Shown here piece after piece: positions 1-8,900 of a DNA stretch of 64,000 bases. The stretch spans positions 1 through 64,000 of the forward strand of contig JAFWDV010000012.1 in assembly GCA_017515985.1 (NCBI GenBank). Direction: 5' to 3'. A program made the translations under genes and the position numbers. This DNA comes from Clostridia bacterium (GTDB taxonomy: Bacteria > Bacillota > Clostridia > TANB77 > CAG-508). Position 1 is the first letter of the stretch; each line of letters begins with the position of its first letter. The notes under the pieces are model-generated. The model ran no database searches, was not told where the DNA came from, and saw nothing but the letters and a program-made list of their open reading frames with translations.

Positions 1-2
1 AA

Positions 3-77
3 GAATATATAGCTATTGTAAAAGATTGGTTATTATTTTATAATACTATAAGAATAAAAAATAGAGACTATAATTAA
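3..77 (+). pseudogene. Possible C-terminal tail of an IS3-type transposase (partial, enters from the left)
   Basis: An open frame runs in from the window edge and stops at TAA 75-77, giving 24 residues that include FYNTIRIKN. A phenylalanine-tyrosine-asparagine followed by an arginine-isoleucine pair is typical of the last 40 residues of IS3-family OrfB (integrase-fold) proteins. The usual SPxxYR tail is missing, so the end may be decayed. It lies just upstream of a sequence that looks like an IS right end (112-138), which supports the reading. The stretch is too short to be sure without the sequence to the left. Confidence 0.3.
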
Positions 78-90
78 TTTATAGTCTCTA
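62..90 (-). terminator. Hairpin terminator on the minus strand
   Basis: A perfect 11-bp stem (62-72 with 80-90) closes a 7-nt loop. Read on the minus strand it is followed by a run of six T and then ATTCTT, the form of an intrinsic terminator, and it would end the minus-strand gene at 153-812. On the plus strand only a weak T tract follows (111-119), so it may work in both directions. Confidence 0.6.
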
Positions 91-111
91 GAAAAAAGAT
101 TCTTTTTATTA

Positions 112-138
112 AGTGTCCACTATATGGGGTTCACTTCA
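112..138 (+). mobile_element. Probable right end of an IS3-family (IS150-like) insertion sequence
   Basis: The stretch GTGTCCACTATATGGGGTTC continues to ACTTCA and ends in CA. IS3-family elements end in CA, and IS150-group right ends often combine a TGTC-type block with a GGGGT-type block. It sits just after the possible transposase tail and its hairpin. A sequence at 41839-41860 starts with the same AAGTGAACCC (in reverse complement) and may be a remnant of a related element. Family knowledge is used from memory, so the assignment is tentative. Confidence 0.35.
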
Positions 139-152
139 ATAGTCCCCTCTTT

Positions 153-812
153 TTATGTAAAATAGTTTGAAAAATAATTTATGAAATAATATTCTACGAA
201 ACTGTATTTTACAGAGATTTTAGCACATGCACGTGTAAATCTACTATAATTATTTTTTCTTATCTTATTTTTGATTATTTTGTAAATGGTTTTTCTTTTT
301 TGTATATCTTTACATTTTAATAGCTGAAAATAGTCTTGTTCTATTGAATTAATTATACTTTGACAATAATCCCTCATAATTGTAAGATATTTTTTATCAG
401 AGAATTTATACATAAAAGATAAATTATTTATGTATTCAACTACTAATTTTGAATCTTTATAGATATAGTAAATTGTTTTTGGTAGTTTATTCAATTGATT
501 TCGTTTTGTATGATATTTAATATTCGAAATATTTTCAATATTATTAGTTAGGTTAAAAACTAATCTCATTATTTTTGTTAATTGTTCCTTATAATCTAAT
601 CGAAATAGAAGTAATTCTGTTATTATAGACATAATACAACTTGTGAACAGACCTAAAAAGATATTTACTATGAATTCATTTTTTTGATAGTTAAAATAGC
701 ACGAAATTAGAAGCGTTATACACGTTAACATGAACAAGAACATAAAATTAAAATGGTATTTTTTTAGATTAATCACTCCTTTTAAATAATAAAAAGTATA
801 TTTTTTAGTCAT
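153..812 (-). CDS. Small protein with two N-terminal membrane segments, unknown function
   Basis: I do not recognise the family. The 219-residue product has two hydrophobic stretches near residues 22-40 and 48-68, then a basic, largely helical cytoplasmic part. An N-terminal membrane hairpin with a soluble tail is common among small accessory proteins of phage-defence islands, but nothing here proves such a role. The start is uncertain: a good ribosome site (AAAGGAG, 782-776) lies inside the predicted N-terminus, so translation may begin at the overlapping GTG (776-774) or at a rare codon after it. The gene is divergent from hsdM and is followed by the terminator at 62-90. Confidence 0.5.
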   Translation of the reverse strand: MTKKYTFYYLKGVINLKKYHFNFMFLFMLTCITLLISCYFNYQKNEFIVNIFLGLFTSCIMSIITELLLFRLDYKEQLTKIMRLVFNLTNNIENISNIKYHTKRNQLNKLPKTIYYIYKDSKLVVEYINNLSFMYKFSDKKYLTIMRDYCQSIINSIEQDYFQLLKCKDIQKRKTIYKIIKNKIRKNNYSRFTRACAKISVKYSFVEYYFINYFSNYFT

Positions 813-853
813 TATAATCTAAAGCATTATATTAGTAAATAATTACTTGCACA

Positions 854-882
854 TTGATAAATATAATTTTTTTTGATATAAA
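854..882 (+). promoter_or_regulatory. Probable promoter of the hsd operon
   Basis: TTGATA (854-859) and TATAAA (877-882) are 17 bp apart, about 30 bp before the hsdM start. A ribosome site (GAGGAAAG) lies just before ATG 913. Motif match only. Confidence 0.45.
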
Positions 883-912
883 GAAAGTAAAAAAGGGAAA
901 AGAGGAAAGAAG

Positions 913-2433
913 ATGGCAAAAAAAGAATCAAGTACGATGTTAGGATATGAAGATAAGCTATGGCTTGCAGCAGATAAATTAAGAGGAAGTATGGATTCTT
1001 CAGAATATAAACATATTGCATTAGGTTTAATATTCTTAAAATATGTTTCAGATGCATTTGAAGTAAGACAACAACAAATTGCACAAGACGAATATGCAGA
1101 TCCAGAAGATAAAGACGAATATCTTTCAGAAAATGTTTTCTGGATTCCGAAAGAAGCAAGATGGGAAGAAATAGTAAAATATACTAATAGTCCAGAAATA
1201 GGGCAAGTAATAGATAAAGCTATGGATTTAATTGAAAAAGAAAATCCTAGACTAAAAAATGTATTAAATAAAAATTATTCAAGACCAGAAATAGATAAAA
1301 CAAGATTAGGAGAACTTGTTACTTTATTTACTAATTTAGAGATTGGAACAGATAGAGCTAAAGAAGTAGATATGTTAGGAAGAGTTTATGAGTATTTCTT
1401 AAGTAAATTTGCTTCAGCTGAAGGAAAGAACGGAGGAGAATTCTATACACCTTCTTGCATAGTTAGAACTTTAGTTTCTATGATAGAACCATATAAAGGA
1501 ATTGTCTATGATCCTTGTTGTGGATCTGGAGGAATGTTCGTGCAGTCATATAAATTTGTAAAAGAACATCAAGGAAATTCTAGAGAGGTTTCTGTATATG
1601 GTCAAGAATTAAATCCTACAACATGGAAATTAGCTAAAATGAATCTTGCTATTAGACAAATAGAAGGAAATTTAGGCGATAGAAATGCTGATACATTCCA
1701 TAACGACCTACATAAATCTTTAAAAGCTAACTTTATATTAGCAAATCCACCTTTTAATATTTCTGATTGGGGCGGAGATAAATTAAGAGATGATGTTAGA
1801 TGGAAATATGGAATTCCTCCAGTAGGAAATGCAAATTATGCATGGCTTCAACACATGATACATCATTTAAATCCAGAAAACGGAGTCGCAGGAACAGTAT
1901 TAGCTAACGGAGCATTAGCAAGCGATTCAAGCGGAGAAGGCGAAATAAGAAAGAATATGATAGAAGGTAGAGTAGTTGAATGTATAGTTGCTATGCCTAG
2001 CCAATTATTCTATGCTACTGGAATTCCTTGTTCTTTATGGATTATGAGAAGAAACAGAGATGAAAAAACAAGAAACAAAATCTTATTTATAGATGCTAGA
2101 AATTTAGGTTCAATGATTGATAGAAAAGTTAGAGAATTAACTGAAGAAGATATTTCAAAAATAGCTACAACATATCATAACTGGAGAAACGAAGCAAATT
2201 ATGAAGATGAATTAGGATTCTGTAAATCAGCAACTATTGATGAAGTTAAAGAAAACGATTATGCTCTAACTCCAGGTAGATATGTTGGAACTCCAGAAGA
2301 CGAAGGAGATGGAATTCCTTTTGAAGAAAAAATGCAAAAACTTACTGCAGAATTATCTGAGCAATTAAAAGAAGAAGAAGCTCTTAATAAAGAGTTAAAG
2401 AAAGTGTTAGGGGCGATAGGGTATGAAATATAA
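913..2433 (+). CDS. hsdM: Type I restriction-modification system DNA methyltransferase subunit
   Basis: Product of 506 residues, the normal HsdM length. It transfers a methyl group from S-adenosylmethionine to adenine N6 at the site chosen by HsdS, working as M2S alone or M2S plus HsdR. The N-terminal helical domain (about 1-150) is followed by the methyltransferase core. The SAM-binding motif is visible as DPCCGSGGMF (about 200-209) and the catalytic motif IV as NPPF (about 278-281). The C-terminus is a helical tail that packs against HsdS. The gene is first in a colinear operon and overlaps the start of the first hsdS by 11 bp, indicating coupled translation. Sequence appears intact. Confidence 0.95.
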   Translation: MAKKESSTMLGYEDKLWLAADKLRGSMDSSEYKHIALGLIFLKYVSDAFEVRQQQIAQDEYADPEDKDEYLSENVFWIPKEARWEEIVKYTNSPEIGQVIDKAMDLIEKENPRLKNVLNKNYSRPEIDKTRLGELVTLFTNLEIGTDRAKEVDMLGRVYEYFLSKFASAEGKNGGEFYTPSCIVRTLVSMIEPYKGIVYDPCCGSGGMFVQSYKFVKEHQGNSREVSVYGQELNPTTWKLAKMNLAIRQIEGNLGDRNADTFHNDLHKSLKANFILANPPFNISDWGGDKLRDDVRWKYGIPPVGNANYAWLQHMIHHLNPENGVAGTVLANGALASDSSGEGEIRKNMIEGRVVECIVAMPSQLFYATGIPCSLWIMRRNRDEKTRNKILFIDARNLGSMIDRKVRELTEEDISKIATTYHNWRNEANYEDELGFCKSATIDEVKENDYALTPGRYVGTPEDEGDGIPFEEKMQKLTAELSEQLKEEEALNKELKKVLGAIGYEI

Positions 2434-2962
2434 ACTAAAAGATTGTACTTTAAACATAACAGATGGAACACATAGTACAGTAATAAATGATGAAAAAGGA
2501 AAAAATTTTCTTTTAAGTTGCAAAAATATTAAGGATGGCAATATTCTAATTTCAAATGATGATAGAAAAATAAATGACGAAACATTAAATAAGTTAAAAC
2601 AAAGAACAAAACTTGCTAAAGGCGATGTTTTAGTAACAACAGTTGGTACTTTAGGAGAAATGGCATATATAAAAGATGACAATATAAACTATGACTTTCA
2701 AAGAAGTGTAGGTATTTTAAAGCCAAATCCTAAAATTGTTATTCCAGAATATTTATACTATTTATTAAAAAAAGAAAAAAATAAAGTATTGGAAGTAGCA
2801 AGAGGTACAAGCCAACAATGTATTTTCTTATCAGAATTAAAGAATATTGAAATTGATATTGATGATATAGAAGCACAAAAGAAAATTGTAAATGTATTAA
2901 ATAAAATTGACTATAAAATTTCATTAAATACGCATACAAATAATAATTTGCTAGTAGCATAA
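2423..2962 (+). CDS. hsdS: Type I specificity subunit, N-terminal half of a split hsdS
   Basis: The 179 residues form one target-recognition domain plus the start of the central conserved region, ending at HTNNNL followed by LVA and a stop. Full HsdS proteins have two such domains and run near 400 residues, as the second copy at 4709-5935 does. The break is caused by a 44-bp near-duplication (2952-2995): taking it out joins HTNNNL to QEIITNIF and restores one 400-residue HsdS. A half subunit with one domain can sometimes dimerise into a working HsdS, but this half lacks most of the central helix, so activity is doubtful. The start overlaps hsdM. Confidence 0.85.
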   Translation: MKYKLKDCTLNITDGTHSTVINDEKGKNFLLSCKNIKDGNILISNDDRKINDETLNKLKQRTKLAKGDVLVTTVGTLGEMAYIKDDNINYDFQRSVGILKPNPKIVIPEYLYYLLKKEKNKVLEVARGTSQQCIFLSELKNIEIDIDDIEAQKKIVNVLNKIDYKISLNTHTNNNLLVA

Positions 2963-2995
2963 TTTATAAATAAACGCACATAAATAATAATTTGC
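2931..2995 (+). repeat. 44-bp offset near-direct repeat that breaks the first hsdS
   Basis: The 21-nt blocks 2931-2951 and 2975-2995 match at 19 of 21 positions. The 44-bp offset is not a multiple of three and brings in stops. Both blocks contain the AAATAATAATTTG core also found at the centre of the second hsdS (5248-5271). Loss of one repeat unit would restore the reading frame, so this could be an on/off switch or a recombination scar. Confidence 0.75.
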
Positions 2996-3639
2996 AGGAA
3001 ATCATTACAAATATATTCAATGATTTAATAGAAAACAATGATAAGTTTCAAACTATACAATTATCTGATATTGCAAAAGAAATAGTAACAGGAAAAACTC
3101 CTTCTACTTCAAAAGCAGAATACTGGAATGGAAGAATTCCTTTTGTTACTATTCCAGACATGCACAATGAGGTCTATTCATATAAAGTTGAAAGATGTAT
3201 AAGCGATGCAGGAAGTAATTCGCAAATCAAAAAATTACTACCTTCTAATTCAATAATGGTTTCTTGTATTGCAACAGTTGGATTAGTTAGTATAAATCCT
3301 ATTCCATGTCATACAAATCAACAAATAAATTCGATTATTACCAAAAATGATTATGATTTATTTTACTTGTATGAAATGCTTAAAACAAAGAAAGAAGAGC
3401 TTAAGAATATTGGCTCAAGTGGAAGTGCAACATTAAATGTTAATAAAAATCAGTTTGGAAAATTAAATATAAATTATCCTGAAAAAGAAATTCTGATTGA
3501 TTTTAATAAAAAAGTTCGACCTTTGTTTGATAGAATACTGTTAATACAACAAGAAAACATTAAGTTAGAACAAATCAGAGATACTTTACTACCCAAACTT
3601 ATGAATGGGGAAATAGACCTAGATAAAATTGAAATTTAG
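2992..3639 (+). pseudogene. hsdS: Type I specificity subunit, C-terminal half of a split hsdS
   Basis: The frame holds the second target-recognition domain and the C-terminal conserved helix ending in RDTLLPKLMNGEIDLDKIEI, nearly the same as the end of the intact hsdS at 5935. The only start near its left end is a TTG at 2992, with no ribosome site before it, so this half is probably not made on its own. It would be translated only if the 44-bp insertion were removed. Apart from that one lesion the coding sequence is clean, which suggests a recent or reversible break. Confidence 0.8.
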
Positions 3640-3659
3640 TCATACAAATTGTTATTTGT
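3565..3659 (+). repeat. 95-bp direct repeat, copy 1 (3' end of first hsdS)
   Basis: This stretch matches 5861-5955 at about 88 of 95 positions by eye. It covers the last 24 codons of hsdS and runs past the stop into 20 bp that are identical in both copies. Conservation beyond the stop codon points to duplication or gene conversion and not to protein constraint alone. Confidence 0.85.
3640..3659 (+). other. Candidate recombination site after the first hsdS
   Basis: Starts directly after the stop codon: arm TCATACAAAT, 4-bp centre TGTT, partial arm ATTTGT. The reverse complement matches 19 of 20 positions of the site inside the second hsdS (5248-5271), so the two are inverted relative to each other. 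An identical copy follows the second hsdS. Assignment as a target of the adjacent tyrosine recombinase is inference. Confidence 0.45.
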
Positions 3660-3669
3660 TATAGCGAAG

Positions 3670-3699
3670 TATAATATTGCTGAAAGGAGCAATATTATA
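3670..3699 (+). promoter_or_regulatory. Hairpin holding the ribosome site of the recombinase gene
   Basis: A perfect 11-bp stem (3670-3680 with 3689-3699) encloses an 8-nt loop. The ribosome site AAAGGAG (3683-3689) lies in the loop and the first base of the start codon is the last base of the stem. This should hold down translation of the recombinase, which fits a protein kept at low level. Confidence 0.6.
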
Positions 3700-4700
3700 T
3701 GGAAAAAGAACAAGTAATTTTAACAATCACAAATGAAATGTCCAATAATTTGACTAACTATCAGCTAGAATTATTGAAAAATGTACTAATAATTCAGTTT
3801 AAAAATATTGAAATAACAGTATTAACTGATAAAAAAAAGAAAAAAGAAGAACAAAACACTAACGAAAAATACATAAATTCCTTTTTGTCTGCTAAAGAAG
3901 TCGAAGGTTGCTCTATAAGAACAATAAAATATTACAGAGAAAACATTGAAAATTTAATTATAAAATTAGACAAAAATATCAAAGTAGTAACAACTGAAGA
4001 TATAAGAAAATACTTGTCTGATTATAAAGAATTAAATAAATGTAGTAGTGTAACAATAGATAATTTAAGGCGAATATTTTCAAGTTTTTTCTCATGGCTT
4101 GAAGATGAAGATTATATAATCAAAAGTCCAGTTAGAAGAATTCATAGAGTAAAGACTGCAACTCTTGTAAAAGAAACTTTTTCAGACGAAAATATTGAAA
4201 TTATGAGAGATGAATGTAAATTTATTCGCGATTTAGCAATGATAGAATTACTATATTCGACAGGAATAAGAGTAGGGGAATTAGTAAACTTAAACGAAGA
4301 AGATATTAACTTTGAAGATAGATCTTGCATAGTTCAAGGAAAGGGAAATAAGCAGCGTGAAGTATATTTTGATGCAAGGACTAAAATACATTTAAAACAA
4401 TATATAGAATCGCGACATGATAATAAAAATGCTTTATTTGTTTCAAAAAAAAGACCTCATAATAGACTCTCAATTTCTGGAATCGAAAGAATAGTTAGAA
4501 ATTTAGGATTTGAAACAAATATAAATAAAGTACATCCTCATAAATTTAGAAGAACTTTAGCAACAATGGCTATTGATAAAGGAATGCCAATAGAACAAGT
4601 CCAAAAATTATTAGGACATGTAAAAATAGAAACAACTATGCATTATGCAATGGTTAATCAAAATAATGTAAAAAATTCACACAGAAAATATATAGGATAG
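3699..4700 (+). CDS. Tyrosine recombinase (XerC/XerD-like) between two hsdS genes
   Basis: Product of 333 residues. After about 60 variable residues come a SAM-like core-binding domain (about 55-145) and the catalytic domain (about 160-333). All active-site positions are visible: Arg191 in STGIRVGEL, Lys in GKGNKQRE, His281 and Arg284 in HKFRRT, His307 in LLGH and the nucleophile Tyr316. It cuts and rejoins DNA through a 3'-phosphotyrosine. A recombinase sitting inside an hsd locus beside duplicated hsdS genes is the arrangement seen in phase-variable type I systems, where it shuffles recognition domains. Here both hsdS genes point the same way, so simple inversion would not swap domains between them. 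It is followed after 8 bp by hsdS. Confidence 0.93.
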   Translation: MEKEQVILTITNEMSNNLTNYQLELLKNVLIIQFKNIEITVLTDKKKKKEEQNTNEKYINSFLSAKEVEGCSIRTIKYYRENIENLIIKLDKNIKVVTTEDIRKYLSDYKELNKCSSVTIDNLRRIFSSFFSWLEDEDYIIKSPVRRIHRVKTATLVKETFSDENIEIMRDECKFIRDLAMIELLYSTGIRVGELVNLNEEDINFEDRSCIVQGKGNKQREVYFDARTKIHLKQYIESRHDNKNALFVSKKRPHNRLSISGIERIVRNLGFETNINKVHPHKFRRTLATMAIDKGMPIEQVQKLLGHVKIETTMHYAMVNQNNVKNSHRKYIG

Positions 4701-4708
4701 GTGGAAAA

Positions 4709-5935
4709 ATGGAATATATAAAACTAAAAGAATTATGTACAATTAAACATGGATATGCTTTCAAAGGGCAGTATATTTCTCAAGATGAGAATAACAGCAT
4801 ACTTGTTACTCCTGGAAATTTTCATATTGGCGGAGGATTCAAAGATGATAAATGTAAATATTATTTAAATGAAGATGATATCCCAGAAGAATATATTCTC
4901 AATGAAGGGGATTTAATTGTTACAATGACAGATTTAAGCAAAGAAGCTGATAATTTAGGATATTCTGCTCTAGTACCTAGAAATAAAAATAAAAAATATT
5001 TACACAATCAACGAATAGGTTTAATACAAAATTTAAAAGAAGATATATTAAATAAAGATTATCTATATTGGTATTTAAGAACCGAAAAATATCATAACGA
5101 AATAGTTGCAACTTCAACTGGAACAACCGTACATCATACTTCTCCAGATAGAATATTAAACATTAGGATTCCAATATATGATTTAACTACACAAATTAAA
5201 ATTGCAACGATATTAAATTTAATTGATAAAAAAATAAAGCTAAATGATCATACAAATAATAATTTGTATGAAATACTTGACAATATATTTAAAGAAAAAT
5301 ATCTAAATAATGAAAGATACGACTTATGGGAAGAAGTAACTTTAGACGATATTACTTCAAAATTTGCAACAGGACTTAACCCAAGAAAAAACTTTGTTTT
5401 AGGTCATGGCTCTAATTATTATGTAACAATAAAAAATATGCAAAATAATGATGTTATTCTAAATGATAAATGCAATAAAGTAGATGACGAAGCAATACTA
5501 AAAATCAATAAAAGATCAGATCTAAAAGTAGGAGATTTACTTTTTTCAGGGATAGGAACAATAGGAAGAGTTTATTTAATAAAAGATTTTCCATATAATT
5601 GGAATATCAGCGAATCTATATTTACTATTAGACCAAATGAAAAATGTTCATCAGAATTCTTATATTTATTACTTTTGAATAAAAATATGCAAAATTATGC
5701 AGTAAATAAAGCAAGTGGTAGCGTTCAAAAAGGTATAAGAATGGCTGATTTAAAACAATTCAAATTGAAGCTTCCAACTAAAAATGAAATGCAAAGTTTT
5801 ACTGATATTATTAAACCAATAATAGATAGAATATATAATAAAACAAAGCAAAATGAGAATTTAGAGCAAATTAGAGATACTTTACTTCCAAAACTAATGA
5901 ATGGAGAAATAGACCTAGCTAAAATTGAAATTTAG
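4709..5935 (+). CDS. hsdS: Type I restriction-modification specificity subunit, intact copy
   Basis: Full-length HsdS of 408 residues. Two target-recognition domains (about 1-150 and 205-355) each read half of a bipartite DNA site, separated by the central conserved helix that starts HTNNNLYEILDNIF (about 181-194) and closed by the C-terminal repeat RDTLLPKLMNGEIDLAKIEI. The domains differ from those of the broken copy at 2423-3639, so the locus stores at least four half-site specificities. The nucleotides coding HTNNNLYE form a 24-bp inverted repeat (5248-5271). This is probably the copy that now sets the specificity of the enzyme. Ribosome site AGGTGG precedes ATG 4709. Confidence 0.95.
   Translation: MEYIKLKELCTIKHGYAFKGQYISQDENNSILVTPGNFHIGGGFKDDKCKYYLNEDDIPEEYILNEGDLIVTMTDLSKEADNLGYSALVPRNKNKKYLHNQRIGLIQNLKEDILNKDYLYWYLRTEKYHNEIVATSTGTTVHHTSPDRILNIRIPIYDLTTQIKIATILNLIDKKIKLNDHTNNNLYEILDNIFKEKYLNNERYDLWEEVTLDDITSKFATGLNPRKNFVLGHGSNYYVTIKNMQNNDVILNDKCNKVDDEAILKINKRSDLKVGDLLFSGIGTIGRVYLIKDFPYNWNISESIFTIRPNEKCSSEFLYLLLLNKNMQNYAVNKASGSVQKGIRMADLKQFKLKLPTKNEMQSFTDIIKPIIDRIYNKTKQNENLEQIRDTLLPKLMNGEIDLAKIEI
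5248..5271 (+). other. Candidate recombination site at the centre of the intact hsdS
   Basis: Perfect 10-bp inverted arms (TCATACAAAT and ATTTGTATGA) flank the 4-bp centre AATA. The shape suits a tyrosine recombinase core. The coding constraint on the HTNNNL segment explains part of the sequence, but not the near-identical inverted copies in the non-coding DNA after both hsdS genes. Confidence 0.45.
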
Positions 5936-5955
5936 TCATACAAATTGTTATTTGT
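5861..5955 (+). repeat. 95-bp direct repeat, copy 2 (3' end of second hsdS)
   Basis: Partner of 3565-3659. The last 20 bp (5936-5955) are non-coding and identical in both copies; they contain the candidate recombination site in inverted orientation to the one at 5248-5271. Confidence 0.85.
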
Positions 5956-5993
5956 AAGCACAAAGGAATAAAACAAGATAGGGGGAATTAGAG

Positions 5994-8900
5994 ATGTTCA
6001 GAGAAGATAATGTTGAACAAGCTATAATTGAACAATTAAAGGAATTAGGTTATGAATATCAGTATGCACCTGATATTGAAAGAGATTATAAAGAAGCTAT
6101 TTTAAAAGATGTGTTTTACGAATCTTTATATAAAATAAATAAAGGAATAACAGAAGATATTGCAGACGAAGTATATAGGAAGATAAGAAACTTTCATGCA
6201 GTAGATCTTGTAGAAGCTAATTATGAATTCTATCACATGCTTTATGCAGGAGTTGAAGTTCCTATTGAAGGAGATAAAACTTTTGTAGCTAAACTAATTG
6301 ATAGAGAAAATATAGAAAATAACCTATTCCAAGTTTTAAATCAATATACAGTTATTGAATATAAAGAGAAAAGACCTGATGTTGTTGTATTTATAAATGG
6401 AATCCCTCTAATTGTATTTGAACTTAAAAATGCAATAAATGAAGATACAACTATTGAAAACGCATATAATCAAATAAAAAATTATCAAGAAGATATTAAA
6501 AGCTTATTTTATTACAATGCTTTTAGCGTAATAAGTGATGGAATAAATGCAAGAATAGGAACTATTACAGCAGACTTTAATAGATTTATGACATGGAAAT
6601 CTAAAGACGGAGAGAAGCCAGAAGATAATATAAATCAAATAGATGTATTATTAAATGGTGTTTTTAGAAAAGATAGACTTATTGATATTATTACAAACTT
6701 TATATTATTTCAAAATAAAGAAAAAGGTAGAATAAAGATACTTGCAGGATACCATCAATATTTTGCAGTAGATAAATCAATAAAAAGCACATTAAAGGCA
6801 TTAGATGAGCATACTGGAAAAGCAGGTGTTGTATGGCATACTCAAGGTTCAGGAAAAAGTTTTGCAATGGTATTTTATACTGGAAAAATATCTAAAATAC
6901 AAAGTTTAAATAATCCTACTATTGTTGTACTAACTGATAGAAACGATTTAGATAATCAATTGTATGAAACATTTGCAAATACTAATAGAGAAATACTTCC
7001 TCAAAAGACACAACATGCTGCAAGTAGAAAAAAATTAAAAGAATTGTTAAGTGTAAACGCAGGAGGAATTATATTTACAACTATACAAAAATTTGAAGAA
7101 GGCGATGATATAATTTCTGATCGTGAAAATATTATATTTATCGTTGATGAAGCACATAGAAGTCAATATAGCACAGAAAAGAAATTTAATAGAAAAACTG
7201 GAGAATTCCAAACAGGTTATGCTAAAAAAATGAGAGATAGCCTTCCTAAAGCTACTTTTATAGCATTTACTGGAACTCCAATAGAATATGCTGATAAAAA
7301 TACAAGAATACTTTTCGGAGATTATATAGATGTATATGATATGACTCAAGCTGTATTAGATAATGCTACTGTTCCTATTTATTATGAAAATAGAGTTGCA
7401 AAGTTAAAACTTGACGAAAATGTACTTAAAGAAATTGATGATGAGTATAACTACATAATTGAAAATGACGAAGCTGATGTTGAAACTGTAACTAAATCAA
7501 AAGAAGAACTTGCAAAACTTGAAACAGTTATAGGCGCACAAGACCGTTTAGAAATGTTATCTAAAGATATTATAGAGCATTACGAGCAAAGAGAAGATAT
7601 TCTAAATGGAAAAGCTATGATTGTTTGTATGACTAGAAAAATAGCAATAGATTTATACAAAGAAATTATAGAAAAAAGACCAGAATGGAAAGATAAAATT
7701 AAGGTTGTTTTAACAGACAATAACGATGATCCAACAGATTGGCATGAAATAGTGGGAAATAAAAAGTATAGAGATGACCTTGCAACTGAATTTAAAGATG
7801 AAAAAAGCAAATTAAAAATCGTAATTGTTGTTGATATGTGGCTTACTGGATTTGATGTTCCAGATTTAGCAACTATGTATATAGACAAACCTATGAGAGG
7901 TCATAACTTAATGCAAGCAATAGCTCGTGTTAATAGAGTGTATAAAGATAAAGAAGCAGGACTTATTGTTGATTATATAGGTATTGGAGCTGACTTAAGA
8001 AATGCTTTAAATGAATATACAAATAGAGATAGAGATAAAGTTCCAGATATTACAGCAGCTTATGTAATTGTAAGAGAAAAATTAGAAGTAATGAGAGATT
8101 TCTTTTATGGATTTGATTATCAAGGTTTCTTTAGTAGTTCAAACCAATTAAGATTAAGAACTTTAGCTGATGGAATTAACTATGTGCTTTCTAAAGACGA
8201 AGATGAAAAGAAAGATTTTATTGCAGAAGCAACAGCTTTATCTCAAGCTGAAACGCTTGCAAGAAGCATATTAGATGAACAAACAAAATTAGAAGTTGAA
8301 TTCTTTAAAGGTGTAAAAGTTGGCGTAAATAAAATAACAGGAAAAGGACATTTAACTACAACAGAAGTAAATCAAAGAATCTTAAATGTATTAGAACAAG
8401 CTATTCAAGAAGATGGAATAATAGATATATTTAAAGCAGCAGATAGAAGTAATCCAGAAATTTCTATTCTTTCAGAAGAATACCTTGAAAGTATAAAAAA
8501 ATCAAAGAATAAAAATATTGCAGCTGAATTATTAAAAAGACTTATTGATGGAAATATAAGAGTTTTCAAAAGAACTAATTTAGTAAAATCAGAATTATTC
8601 TCACAAAAAATGGCTGAAATAATGAAAAAATATAATAATCGTTTAATAACAAGTGCTGAAGTTATTGAAGAATTATTAAATCTTTCAAAAGAAGTTGTTG
8701 ATGCTAAAAATGAAGGTAAAGAAAAAGGATTGACAGACGATGAATACGCTTTTTATGATGCCCTTGTTAAAGATCCTAATGTATTAAAAGAAATGCAAGA
8801 CGAGGTTTTAATACAATTAGCTCATGAACTTACAGAAACAGTTAGAAAAAATAGGACTGTTGATTGGGATAAGAAAGAATCAGCTAGAGCTTTCATGAGA

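Noticed and set aside
5248..5271. Inverted repeat explained purely by the HTNNNLYE coding sequence
   Set aside because: Coding need explains part of it, but the 19/20 match in non-coding DNA after both hsdS genes argues against chance; kept as a candidate site with modest confidence.
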